This document shows positions 53,531-61,850 of a stretch of 61,850 nucleotides of DNA, piece after piece. The DNA comes from an uncultured Francisellaceae bacterium (GTDB lineage Bacteria; Pseudomonadota; Gammaproteobacteria; UBA6186; Azoamicaceae): contig CAIVQA010000005.1 in the NCBI GenBank assembly GCA_903907935.1, forward strand, positions 1 through 61,850. Direction: 5' to 3'. Made by a program: the position numbers and the translations under genes. The notes under the pieces are model-generated. The model saw only the letters and a program-made list of their open reading frames with translations. It did not search any database and was not told where the DNA came from. Positions within the stretch are counted from its first letter, which is position 1, and the number at the start of each line of letters is the position of its first letter.

Positions 53531-56500
53531 ATGCCCCAAACAGAGCTGTTAGATTTAAAAGTAAAATTAAAAAAGTTGTACAAGCTACAAAACACCCTGC
53601 CTAAGTTAATAGAAGATCCTGATATAAAGGCGCAAAGCCTAGAAGATTATTATGTAAAAATGCAAATAATTTTGAAGGAAAAAAGTGAGGCAAATGGCGC
53701 ACAAAATATTCTCAACTCGTATGACAAAATAGAAGGTACCAAAAAAGCTATAGGTATAGAAAACTTATTTGCTAAAATAGATGATGAACATCCAGAAATG
53801 GAGAAAATGAAACGATTATTGATTGTTGGTGGGGCTGGGATTGGAAAAACTACATTGTTGCATTATGTTGCATATAAATGGAGCGGTGAAAGTGGGTTGT
53901 GGAATGATAAATTTGATTATGTACTTAAAGTTAAGTTAAAGAAACTTGGCACTGTTGAATGGGATAGAGGGCGTGGGGCCAAGGAAGATCTTGCTGAGTT
54001 AATTGTTCAATCTTTAAATATGGAATGGTCTATCGCTAAACTAAACAAAAAAGATGGATTTAAAAAAGAAGAAATTGACTTGATGCTTGGTAACAAAGAA
54101 AGAGTATTGTTATTGATGGATGGTTATGATGAAGTAGCCCATCTGGCTAGCAACGCTGATCATATTGCTAGTGAAATTATAGGAGAAATTTTTACTTACC
54201 CTAACGTTGTCATAACTTCACGCCCTAACGCCCGCCTAATAAAAGTAATGAAGTTTGAACGTAAAGTTGAAAACATCGGGCTAGATCTAGAGGGGATAAC
54301 GAGGTATGTAAAAATACAATTTAAAGAAACTAAAGATTTAAGTAATAGCCTTCAAGACTTTCTAAAATCTAACCATAATGTGCAAGCTATGTGCACAGTA
54401 CCAATTAATATAGCTATGTTAAGTTTAATTTGGAGCAACCCAGGCACAAAAGATAAATTTACTAGAGAATTTCGCATTACTGACTTATATCAAGAAGTGA
54501 TACTTTGGCTTGGTAAAAGATATATCAACAAATTTAGAAATGAAAATCACATGGTACACCTAAAAAAATTTACCAGTTTAAGCAGCATTCAAGAGATTAC
54601 CGATAATGATATTTTAAGTTTAGAAGAAGTAAAATTTCTTAAAAAAGTCGCTTATAAAAGTTTCGTAAGTAGTGACAAATTAGCAGTAAGTTTTGCTTTA
54701 GTTGAGAAAACAAAAGAATCGTATAAGCAACTATTAATAGATATGGTTGACAAATATGGTTTGTTACGACCAGAAGGAGACCTAAATAATGGGTATGATT
54801 GTATTTTTATGTGTTCTCAAAAACCATCAAAACTTGCAACACAAAAAATCTATCTATACCTAGAAGATGACAATTTACAATATGCTTATAAAAAGTATGA
54901 GGGAGACACAATAGAAGTGGTTATAATAAAAAAGGCTGATTTAACCACAAAGGCCGAGTTAACTATGCATAATGCTATTATACCTTTATTAGCAAACCCA
55001 ATAGAACAGCGACTACCAGATAAATATATGGCCGACTTTTCTGAATTTGCATTAAAATATGGACATACTCACTTAAAACAAAATCGTTATTTTGTGCATT
55101 TAACATTTCAAGAATATCTTACAGCTTGTTATTTAAAAGAAAAATTATTAAATTCTGACAATCTAAAAGTAAAAGAAGTAGTAGAATTTATTGCAAAGCA
55201 TAGAAATGAACCAAGATACTTAATGACATTAAAATTTTTAGCTGGCCTTATTAGTAATGAAGATAATGAAACCATAGTAAAAATATTTTGGGAAGCAATT
55301 ACCTGCAATATTGATGGAGTATTAGAACTTGGTATTGAAACGAAAGTAACATTGTGGATGAATTTAATCGAACAAACGAAAAAAATCGGCAAAGTTGATG
55401 ATAGAATACCCAATATTAAACTTATAACCAACTTGATAGATGTGGTTGTACTAGAAAATCTATTAGATTGGGAACAACAAATAATATCAAGCGGTTATTT
55501 TTCGGATAACATGAAAGAAATTTTGCTTGTCGCTATACTGGATGACAATTGGGCGTTGAATATAGAAAAAATAGGTTGTATTTTGCAAGAAACCAAATTA
55601 AAGCCAGCAATATTTCATATATTAAAAAAGGCAGCTCAAAATGTAGCTTTGGGGGCAGCTCAAAAAGCAGCAATAGAAATATTAAAGGCTAATAATACTG
55701 ATGTTACAGTAAATGTTAAGTTAACTGAAGAAGAGATTAAAATATTAAATAAAAGTAAGAAAATAAGAATTATACAATTAGCAACTAGGGTAATAGTTAA
55801 GTTGGCAGATAAAAAAGAAGAGCTGTTTAGTAAAATGTTACTATTATTACAAGAAGAAAACGACTGGCAAATACAATCAGCTGCTATTAGTTGTATAACT
55901 GAAATAATAAAAATATCTCCTGAAAAATTAAGTATACAAAAACACACAATAAGAAAAATATGTTCTTTTATTGCAAATAGAAACCTAAAAGAACAAGCAA
56001 AAATATGTTTAATTGAATTAAGTTTTACCTATATAACCAATGTTATTGAAGGTTTGCTTAATTTAATGGAAAGCAGTAGCGATTTTGACACAAAACAAGC
56101 AATAGCCCAGGCTTTAGGTGAAATAATTAAGGTGGGGGGAAATAATGTTGCCTGTATGTTCTGTATACCAAGCATAGTTAGTAATTTATTTGAATTAATG
56201 ATAAGTAGTAGAGATAGGCACATACAACGGACAGCAGCTTACGCCTTAGCCGAGACAGTTAAAGTAAGTAGCGATAAAGTTGTTACCTTAACCAAAATAA
56301 TTGATGACTTATTTAATTTAGCTGGCAATGATGCGCATGATACTACTAAGCAGGCGACGGCTGATGCTTTGGGTAAAGTAATTAACGCAAGCGATGGTAA
56401 TATTGACAACTTAACTTACATGATTACTATTTTGCTTGAATTTAAGGAAAATTATTTATTGAACAGCTTTAAGGCTGCTTACGTCTTGAGAGAGGTAGTT

Positions 56501-59500
56501 AAAGCAAATAACGGCAAAGTAGACGGTATCACTTATATAATTAATGGTTTACTTAAATTCATAAAAAGCAGCGATAATTATGATACAAAATTAGAAGCAT
56601 TTAATGCCTTGGGAGATGCAGGCAATATGGGCGGAAGTAAGGTTGTTGATTTAACCAGCATGGTTACAATTTTATTTACATGCATAGAAAATAGTAGCGA
56701 TAAATATACAAAACAAGTGGTCGCTGACGCCCTAATTAAGGCTAGCAAAGCAGGAACTTCTGTAATTAAAGGTTTGCTTAATTTAATGGAAAGCAGTGGT
56801 AATGACGACGATACAAAACTGGCAGCGACCAAAGCCTTGAGCAAGGCAGCTAGTATCAGAGGTGGTGATTTTGATGGTTTAGTTGACGTAATTAAAGGTT
56901 TGCTTAATTTGATGGAAAGCAGCGGTAATGACGATGTCAAGGCAGCAGCGGTTTATGCCCTAGGTGAGGCAGTCAAGACAACTAGCTGCAATTGCTATCC
57001 TCTGATTGATATAATTGATAGTGCATTTAAATTAATGAAAAGTGGTAGTAGTGAATACTCAAAAAAGTGTGCAGTAAACACTTTAGTGGGTATAGGCATG
57101 CTGGATGACATCAAACTAACTCGCATAATTAATGGTTTGCTTGCACTTATGAAAGAAGGTAGTAGTGATAACACGAAACTAGCTGCTAATGCATTAGGTG
57201 AAACGGTTAAGGCGAGTAGTTGTAACCCAGATAAGTTATTTACAATAATTGCTGGTTTATTTGAATTGGTAAAAAACCACGACGACAGTAATACAAAAGA
57301 AATAGCAGCTAGAATTATAATTCTAGCTGGTAAAGCGGGTATCAATAAAGTTTACAATATGAATTATATGATTGATATTTTACTTAAGTTGATGGAAGAA
57401 AATATTCCTAATGATATGAAACATACGGCAGCCGACATCTTAAGTAAGACCATCATGGTAAGCGGAAGTAGTATTGTCAGTTTAGATAAAATAATTGAGC
57501 GTTCATTTGCAGCCTTACAAAATAGTAGTGACAAACATATACAACAGGCAATCGCTAACATCTTAATTGAAATAAGCAAAGCAAGTGAAAACAAAGTTGT
57601 TATTATAACAGATATGATTAATAGGTTGCTTGAACTAATAGAAACCAGCGATCATGATAATACAAAACAGATAGCGGCTGATGCTTTGGGTGAGATAGTT
57701 GAGATCGGTGGTAACAGCATTACCTTTGATGAAATCATTAATATAATTAAAGGTTTGTTTAAAGCAATAGAAAGCAAAGTTAATGACGACACAAAACAAG
57801 CAGCAACTAACACCTTAACTAAGGCAGTTAAGGTGTACGGATATCGTTTTGATGGTTTGGTTGGCATAATTAAAGGTTTGTTTAATTTAATAGAAAGCAG
57901 TGATAATGAATACACAAAGGTGGTAGCGGCTAACGCTCTAATTGAGATTGGCAAAGCAAGCGATGGTACTTTTAGAGATTTAGTTGCTTTAACAACGGTT
58001 TTGCTTAATTTTATAGAAAGTGGCAACGACGAATATGCAAAACAGACAGCAATATATGCTTTACATGAGCTAGCTAAAGCTAGCGATGCGAATGGTCGTG
58101 TAAGCATAATTACAGGTTTGTTTAATTTAATGAAAAGCAGCAGTAGTGAATACAATTCAAGAGAAAAAATGGCTGAAGCTTTAATCAAGGTGATCGAAGT
58201 AAGCGGCAAGAAAAATGACAATCTAACTTACATAATCGATAGTTTACTTGATTTAATGGTAAAACCTACTAATGTTCACACAAAACAGATAGCGGCTCAT
58301 ATCTTAAGTAAAGCGGTTAAAGTAACGATAGGTAATGTTCACAATTTAATTGGTATAATTAATGCTTTGCTTGAAGCCATAGAAAATGGTTGTAATAATC
58401 AATTAAAATGGACAGCAGCTTACGCTTTAGGTGAGGTACTTGAGACAAGAGTAGACGTTGTTATTATAACAGATATGGTTAGTAGGTTGCTTGAGCTAAT
58501 AAAAACTAGCGATAACGGCAACACAAAGCAGGTAGCAGCCTTTTCTTTGGGTGAAGTAGTTGAAAAAAGCAAAATCAGGGTTGATGATATTATGGTGGGG
58601 AACATAATTAAAATTTTATTTAAATTAACAGAAGATAATAGTGATGACGACACAAAGCAGATAATGGTAGAGGATGCCTTAATCAGGATAGTAAAAGCAA
58701 GCGATATAACCTTAAATAATTTAATTGTTGTAATTAATGGTTTATTGGAATTAATAAAAAACAGCAACGATAAAACAAAAGCGAAGGTAGCTAATGCCTT
58801 AGGTGAAGCAATTAAGGCAGGTGGTGGCAAATTAGAAAAAACAATTTATATGAGAATAATTAATGGTTTATTTGAATTAATGAAAAGCAGCATTAATGAC
58901 TACACAAAACGAGCGGCGGCTGATACCTTGGGTGATGTAGTTAAAACAACAGGCAACGATGTTGATACTCTAACTTGCATAATTAAAGGTTTATTTGAAT
59001 TAATAGAAAGGGATAGCAATAACCACGAAACTAAAGCAGTAGCGGCTAATGCAATTAGAAATACAATCATGGATAGTTATATAATACAACCATTTATATT
59101 TTTTAATCACAAGAATAAATTTATAAGAGATTGTATAATGCAGGCTTTAACTAAAAAATTAGCAAAAATTCATTTAGAAGAAACCAAATTAGGGGCTTTA
59201 GAAACAATAAACATTTGTTTTGAATTAATAGGTTACCAACACGATGATAGCAATTCCGATAGTAAAGAATTAAAAATAATAGCAAAAACTTTATTATATA
59301 AACAAATTATATGTATCAGAGACGATGAATTATCAAAGATAAATAATAAATTTGAAGAATTCTTATATAAATCTATAGAGTCTAAAAGGTTTTTCCAAAA
59401 ACTCTATCAAGAAATACTATCTAATCAAATTATAACGGAAAATAAAAAAGAATTCATTGTCAAATGTATCAATCATGGTTTTACCACATCAATAAATAAA

Positions 59501-61264
59501 GACGGGCATATTATGTTTAATGGAGTAAGCTATGAACTTAAAGATGACGTAAGTAAAGGATTTTTAGAAGAGATAGCTCAATCTATTTTAAACCAAAAAG
59601 ATGATTTGTTAGCAGTTCAATACAACAGCAATCAACCGTTATTTGCGAACGATGGTTCAACTCTTATGGTTGCTGCAAGCGACATTAAAGATGAAGCTGT
59701 AATAAGTTTATTGGGAAAAGGAAAAGACGGAAATATTCTTTCTAAAAACAGATGGTTGCTATCATTAGTCCGTACCTTAGATGCAGATGAAGAATTTGTT
59801 TTATTAGAAAAAAGAAGTTTATTTGGTGATAGGATAATCTATAAAATTACCGCCAAATCCAATGGAAAACCTAATGTTGGAAAAGATCTAGTAATCCATC
59901 CATATGGAGATACGCGAGAATTTAGAAAAGAATTGTTTGGAAAATCAGATCATACACAATACATTGCTATAACCATTATGTGTCCACTGGAAGTGTTTAA
60001 AAATGTTTTAAAAATACTTAATGATTGTGGTAACTTGTTCAGTACTGTTGAACGAATAGCTGCTGACAGCGAGAAATACAAATTAGATAAATTCTCATCG
60101 GATGAATATGAGTCTAACCAGCTTATTTACAACATAGATAAACTTACTTTACTCAAGATGAACGTTGACTCAGAAGAAGCAAAATTTTTCAAGCTTGAAG
60201 AAGAATCTAAAAAACAACAAGCAGAAATTGACTTACTAAAAAAAGAGTCTCTGGCAGTGAGAAACAGAATTAGAGAACTTAATATTGAGCTTGAAGATGC
60301 CGAAATTGATAAAATAGCAAAAAATAATGTAGCTATAAAAGAATTTAAAAAAAATGAAAAACTATACAATTATTATTCTACTTTTTACTGGACATTTTCT
60401 AATTATTTGCATTCCTACAGAAACATGTCTACTGGTATGCTTCAAGGAACTGGAGCTGCTGAAGGAAGCGATACGGTGAATACATTGTCTAAAATTGGCA
60501 CTGGTCTTGGAATAGCTGGTACATTGGTGGGCAGCGCCCCATTAATAGGAAATATAGCTGGAACAATTATTGGATTCATGCAATCAGCTGCTGGTTTCGC
60601 TCAAGGAAGAGCGGTAGATGAAGCCATTAGAAGCGTTAATAATATTATTAAAAGCTTTTATGGAACAGAAACACTTTTAGCAAACGACATAGCTCTATTG
60701 GCCGTTAAATTAACGGAAATAAAAAAAGACGAGATACTTAATCCTAAAATAGAACAAGATAAGGTTTCAACTATTAAACGATTGTTTAATAAAATTATTA
60801 AAAACATAGAAACTGTTAAACTAAAATTAAAAATAACTGAGAAACTAACAGAAGAACAAGAATTAGCAATACAAGATGTAGGGTTCATAATGACAATTTT
60901 AGTAAAGAATACATCTAGTTTAGAAGTAAAGAAAGTACCAGCAAATCAATTGCACAAAGATAATGGTGAGTTATCAACACAATTATTAGCTTTATTTACC
61001 GAAGAAGATCCACTAAAGGATCTCAATGAAAAAATTTCCGATAAAAAACTAGTTGATTTAGCCGACGAAGCTTTAATTTTCAAACAAAAAATTACGGTAT
61101 CCAAATCAACAACACTACAATACGATGGTCAGCGACAAGCAATGTGTAGTTCCCCATCGTCAACCCAAAGTTCACCAGTTGCTGAACAGGAGCTAGAAGA
61201 AAAGCAACCACCAACACCAACCGTTCAAGTAAAGCCATCTTCAGTGTGTTGCGTGATATGCTGA
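53531..61264 (+). CDS. Giant NACHT NTPase with HEAT-like repeats, CaaX end
   Basis: This is a 2577-residue STAND-type protein. The NACHT ATPase (residues about 95-300) has Walker A IVGGAGIGKTTLLHYVA near 100, Walker B VLLLMDGYDEVA near 193, and VVITSRPNARL near 230. After winged-helix-like segments, residues about 730-1850 are some two dozen 40-46-residue alpha-helical repeats of HEAT type (I-x-GLLNLMESS, then DTKLAATKALSKA). An unknown domain (1990-2190), a coiled coil (KLEEESKKQQAEIDLLKKES near 2220) and a glycine-rich hydrophobic segment (near 2320-2360) follow. The last residues are VCCVIC, a CaaX-like motif. NACHT proteins sense ligands and oligomerise; this one may act in defence or at host membranes. 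Confidence 0.85.
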   Translation: MPQTELLDLKVKLKKLYKLQNTLPKLIEDPDIKAQSLEDYYVKMQIILKEKSEANGAQNILNSYDKIEGTKKAIGIENLFAKIDDEHPEMEKMKRLLIVGGAGIGKTTLLHYVAYKWSGESGLWNDKFDYVLKVKLKKLGTVEWDRGRGAKEDLAELIVQSLNMEWSIAKLNKKDGFKKEEIDLMLGNKERVLLLMDGYDEVAHLASNADHIASEIIGEIFTYPNVVITSRPNARLIKVMKFERKVENIGLDLEGITRYVKIQFKETKDLSNSLQDFLKSNHNVQAMCTVPINIAMLSLIWSNPGTKDKFTREFRITDLYQEVILWLGKRYINKFRNENHMVHLKKFTSLSSIQEITDNDILSLEEVKFLKKVAYKSFVSSDKLAVSFALVEKTKESYKQLLIDMVDKYGLLRPEGDLNNGYDCIFMCSQKPSKLATQKIYLYLEDDNLQYAYKKYEGDTIEVVIIKKADLTTKAELTMHNAIIPLLANPIEQRLPDKYMADFSEFALKYGHTHLKQNRYFVHLTFQEYLTACYLKEKLLNSDNLKVKEVVEFIAKHRNEPRYLMTLKFLAGLISNEDNETIVKIFWEAITCNIDGVLELGIETKVTLWMNLIEQTKKIGKVDDRIPNIKLITNLIDVVVLENLLDWEQQIISSGYFSDNMKEILLVAILDDNWALNIEKIGCILQETKLKPAIFHILKKAAQNVALGAAQKAAIEILKANNTDVTVNVKLTEEEIKILNKSKKIRIIQLATRVIVKLADKKEELFSKMLLLLQEENDWQIQSAAISCITEIIKISPEKLSIQKHTIRKICSFIANRNLKEQAKICLIELSFTYITNVIEGLLNLMESSSDFDTKQAIAQALGEIIKVGGNNVACMFCIPSIVSNLFELMISSRDRHIQRTAAYALAETVKVSSDKVVTLTKIIDDLFNLAGNDAHDTTKQATADALGKVINASDGNIDNLTYMITILLEFKENYLLNSFKAAYVLREVVKANNGKVDGITYIINGLLKFIKSSDNYDTKLEAFNALGDAGNMGGSKVVDLTSMVTILFTCIENSSDKYTKQVVADALIKASKAGTSVIKGLLNLMESSGNDDDTKLAATKALSKAASIRGGDFDGLVDVIKGLLNLMESSGNDDVKAAAVYALGEAVKTTSCNCYPLIDIIDSAFKLMKSGSSEYSKKCAVNTLVGIGMLDDIKLTRIINGLLALMKEGSSDNTKLAANALGETVKASSCNPDKLFTIIAGLFELVKNHDDSNTKEIAARIIILAGKAGINKVYNMNYMIDILLKLMEENIPNDMKHTAADILSKTIMVSGSSIVSLDKIIERSFAALQNSSDKHIQQAIANILIEISKASENKVVIITDMINRLLELIETSDHDNTKQIAADALGEIVEIGGNSITFDEIINIIKGLFKAIESKVNDDTKQAATNTLTKAVKVYGYRFDGLVGIIKGLFNLIESSDNEYTKVVAANALIEIGKASDGTFRDLVALTTVLLNFIESGNDEYAKQTAIYALHELAKASDANGRVSIITGLFNLMKSSSSEYNSREKMAEALIKVIEVSGKKNDNLTYIIDSLLDLMVKPTNVHTKQIAAHILSKAVKVTIGNVHNLIGIINALLEAIENGCNNQLKWTAAYALGEVLETRVDVVIITDMVSRLLELIKTSDNGNTKQVAAFSLGEVVEKSKIRVDDIMVGNIIKILFKLTEDNSDDDTKQIMVEDALIRIVKASDITLNNLIVVINGLLELIKNSNDKTKAKVANALGEAIKAGGGKLEKTIYMRIINGLFELMKSSINDYTKRAAADTLGDVVKTTGNDVDTLTCIIKGLFELIERDSNNHETKAVAANAIRNTIMDSYIIQPFIFFNHKNKFIRDCIMQALTKKLAKIHLEETKLGALETINICFELIGYQHDDSNSDSKELKIIAKTLLYKQIICIRDDELSKINNKFEEFLYKSIESKRFFQKLYQEILSNQIITENKKEFIVKCINHGFTTSINKDGHIMFNGVSYELKDDVSKGFLEEIAQSILNQKDDLLAVQYNSNQPLFANDGSTLMVAASDIKDEAVISLLGKGKDGNILSKNRWLLSLVRTLDADEEFVLLEKRSLFGDRIIYKITAKSNGKPNVGKDLVIHPYGDTREFRKELFGKSDHTQYIAITIMCPLEVFKNVLKILNDCGNLFSTVERIAADSEKYKLDKFSSDEYESNQLIYNIDKLTLLKMNVDSEEAKFFKLEEESKKQQAEIDLLKKESLAVRNRIRELNIELEDAEIDKIAKNNVAIKEFKKNEKLYNYYSTFYWTFSNYLHSYRNMSTGMLQGTGAAEGSDTVNTLSKIGTGLGIAGTLVGSAPLIGNIAGTIIGFMQSAAGFAQGRAVDEAIRSVNNIIKSFYGTETLLANDIALLAVKLTEIKKDEILNPKIEQDKVSTIKRLFNKIIKNIETVKLKLKITEKLTEEQELAIQDVGFIMTILVKNTSSLEVKKVPANQLHKDNGELSTQLLALFTEEDPLKDLNEKISDKKLVDLADEALIFKQKITVSKSTTLQYDGQRQAMCSSPSSTQSSPVAEQELEEKQPPTPTVQVKPSSVCCVIC

Positions 61265-61323
61265 AGGGTGACACTTAACGTTTCATAGTACGCGGAAAAT
61301 CTGAACCTGATTTTTGTATGTAA

Positions 61324-61461
61324 TTAACGTGAGTTCGACATAAGGAATTTTATAGCTAAAAACTTTAGACCAACAGTTAAAGACTACGCAAAACTACAAT
61401 TGGTCGTCAGCTTTTAATCATCTTTTTAGGTGTTGTAAAGCTTATGTCGAACTCACGTTAA
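61324..61461. mobile_element. MITE-like element with TTAA flanks
   Basis: CGTGAGTTCGACATAAG at 61328-61344 is repeated exactly inverted at 61441-61457, enclosing about 96 bp with no coding capacity. TTAA flanks both ends (61324-61327 and 61458-61461), which could be a target-site duplication. The right end directly adjoins an IS982 transposase fragment, so it may be an IS-derived non-autonomous element. Confidence 0.65.
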
Positions 61462-61713
61462 ATTACATTTAATTATTAATGATTGTGGTGAGGTCATGGC
61501 CTTTAAACTTACTGCCGGCAATGCAGATGATCGTAAAGTAGCACCTGATTTAATAACCAATATAGTTGGAAAGTTATTTGGGGATAAGGGTTATATTAGC
61601 CAAGATTTATTCGAAAAATTATTTGATAATGGTATACAGTTAATTACCAGGCTCAAGAAAAACATGAAAAACAAGCTAATGCCAATAATAGATAAAATAT
61701 TACTACGTAAGCT
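61460..61713 (+). pseudogene. IS982-family transposase fragment
   Basis: From 61460 the frame reads KLHLIINDCGEVMAFKLTAG, then NADDRK, and later LFGDKGYISQDLFEKLFDNG and KKNMKNKLMPIIDKILLRK, matching the middle of IS982 transposases. The N-terminal part is missing at the MITE boundary and the C-terminal part stops matching at about 61710, where another repeat begins. Only about one third of a normal transposase is present. Confidence 0.8.
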
Positions 61714-61850
61714 GTGTTTGCTAATGTAATTTGGCCCCATTTAACTTTTTATTTTGGCCCCACCATAGGCGAGTTAAACCACATGCATAAATTTAAATTA
61801 TGCATACCAAACATTTTTATTACAACTTAATTAAAATTAATAGTCAATTA
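61713..61850. mobile_element. Probable IS end (IS21-like), partial
   Basis: From the point where IS982 similarity ends, the sequence carries two direct copies of TTTGGCCCCA, at about 61729 and 61752. Repeated terminal motifs of this kind occur at the ends of IS21-family elements. The window stops before any gene of the element, so the family call is tentative. Confidence 0.35.

Noticed and set aside
56030..59050. CRISPR-like repeated DNA
   Set aside because: The repeats are part of one open reading frame, vary in length and sequence, and code for helical repeats.

Overview
The window is AT-rich DNA from an alphaproteobacterial endosymbiont, most likely Rickettsiales and probably Rickettsiaceae. 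The evidence is a full F-type conjugation cluster with a MobF relaxase (the arrangement called RAGE, Rickettsiales amplified genetic element), an OTT_1508-like deaminase first described from Orientia, many decayed insertion sequences, and ankyrin, Sel1, WD40 and NACHT proteins typical of host-associated bacteria. TGA is a stop throughout.

Layout. (1) 1-8.7 kb is a debris-rich accessory zone. It holds the cut end of a WD40 gene, relics of ISAzo13, IS66 and WD40 genes, two cold-shock-domain genes, a basic DNA-binding-like protein, and an intact 853-residue protein that joins a nucleic-acid deaminase domain to an OTU-like cysteine protease. A broken Rpn-type nuclease gene follows. (2) 8.7-10.65 kb is a chromosomal core patch: tRNA-Glu, tRNA-Ala, gltX and tRNA-Met, with a large inverted-repeat element between gltX and tRNA-Met. 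(3) 10.7-14.6 kb is the regulatory and replication head of the integrated element: an XRE repressor, an Rpn relic, a three-gene leftward replication operon and a rightward excisionase-like gene. (4) 14.7-39.1 kb is one long rightward conjugation operon in F order: pilin-like gene, traL, traE, traK, traB, traV, traC, trbI, an S26-like peptidase, traW, traU, trbC, traN, traF, traH and traG, then one antisense membrane-protein gene, traD, a 1702-residue relaxase-helicase-primase and a ribbon-helix-helix-like gene. All of these reading frames look intact. (5) 39.1-61.3 kb is cargo: a DUF6471-like pseudogene, a PD-(D/E)XK-like protein, two basic-tailed DNA-binding-like proteins, a helicase with ankyrin end, an IS element, an HNH-like protein with an RS-rich tail, a helically phased repeat array, a SEC-C protein, a Sel1-RNase III-ankyrin fusion and a 2577-residue NACHT-HEAT protein ending in a CaaX-like CVIC. 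(6) 61.3-61.85 kb is a MITE-like element inside an IS982 fragment, then the end of a further IS.

How the parts fit. The traA-to-relaxase block should build a conjugation machine able to move the element between cells. No integrase gene and no right boundary were found, so the extent of the element is unproven. The cargo and the left flank together carry five large proteins whose recognisable domains act on nucleic acids or ubiquitin (deaminase-OTU, HNH-RS, helicase-ANK, Sel1-RNase III-ANK) or sense and oligomerise (NACHT-HEAT). They could be host-directed effectors, anti-phage or anti-plasmid defence, or both. Eukaryote-like tails (CaaX, RS-rich, basic NLS-like) favour host-directed roles. 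The most novel points are the Sel1-RNase III-ankyrin protein, the NACHT-HEAT-CaaX protein, the deaminase-OTU fusion and the 11-bp-phased TGTATG/CATACA array at 48.6-48.85 kb.
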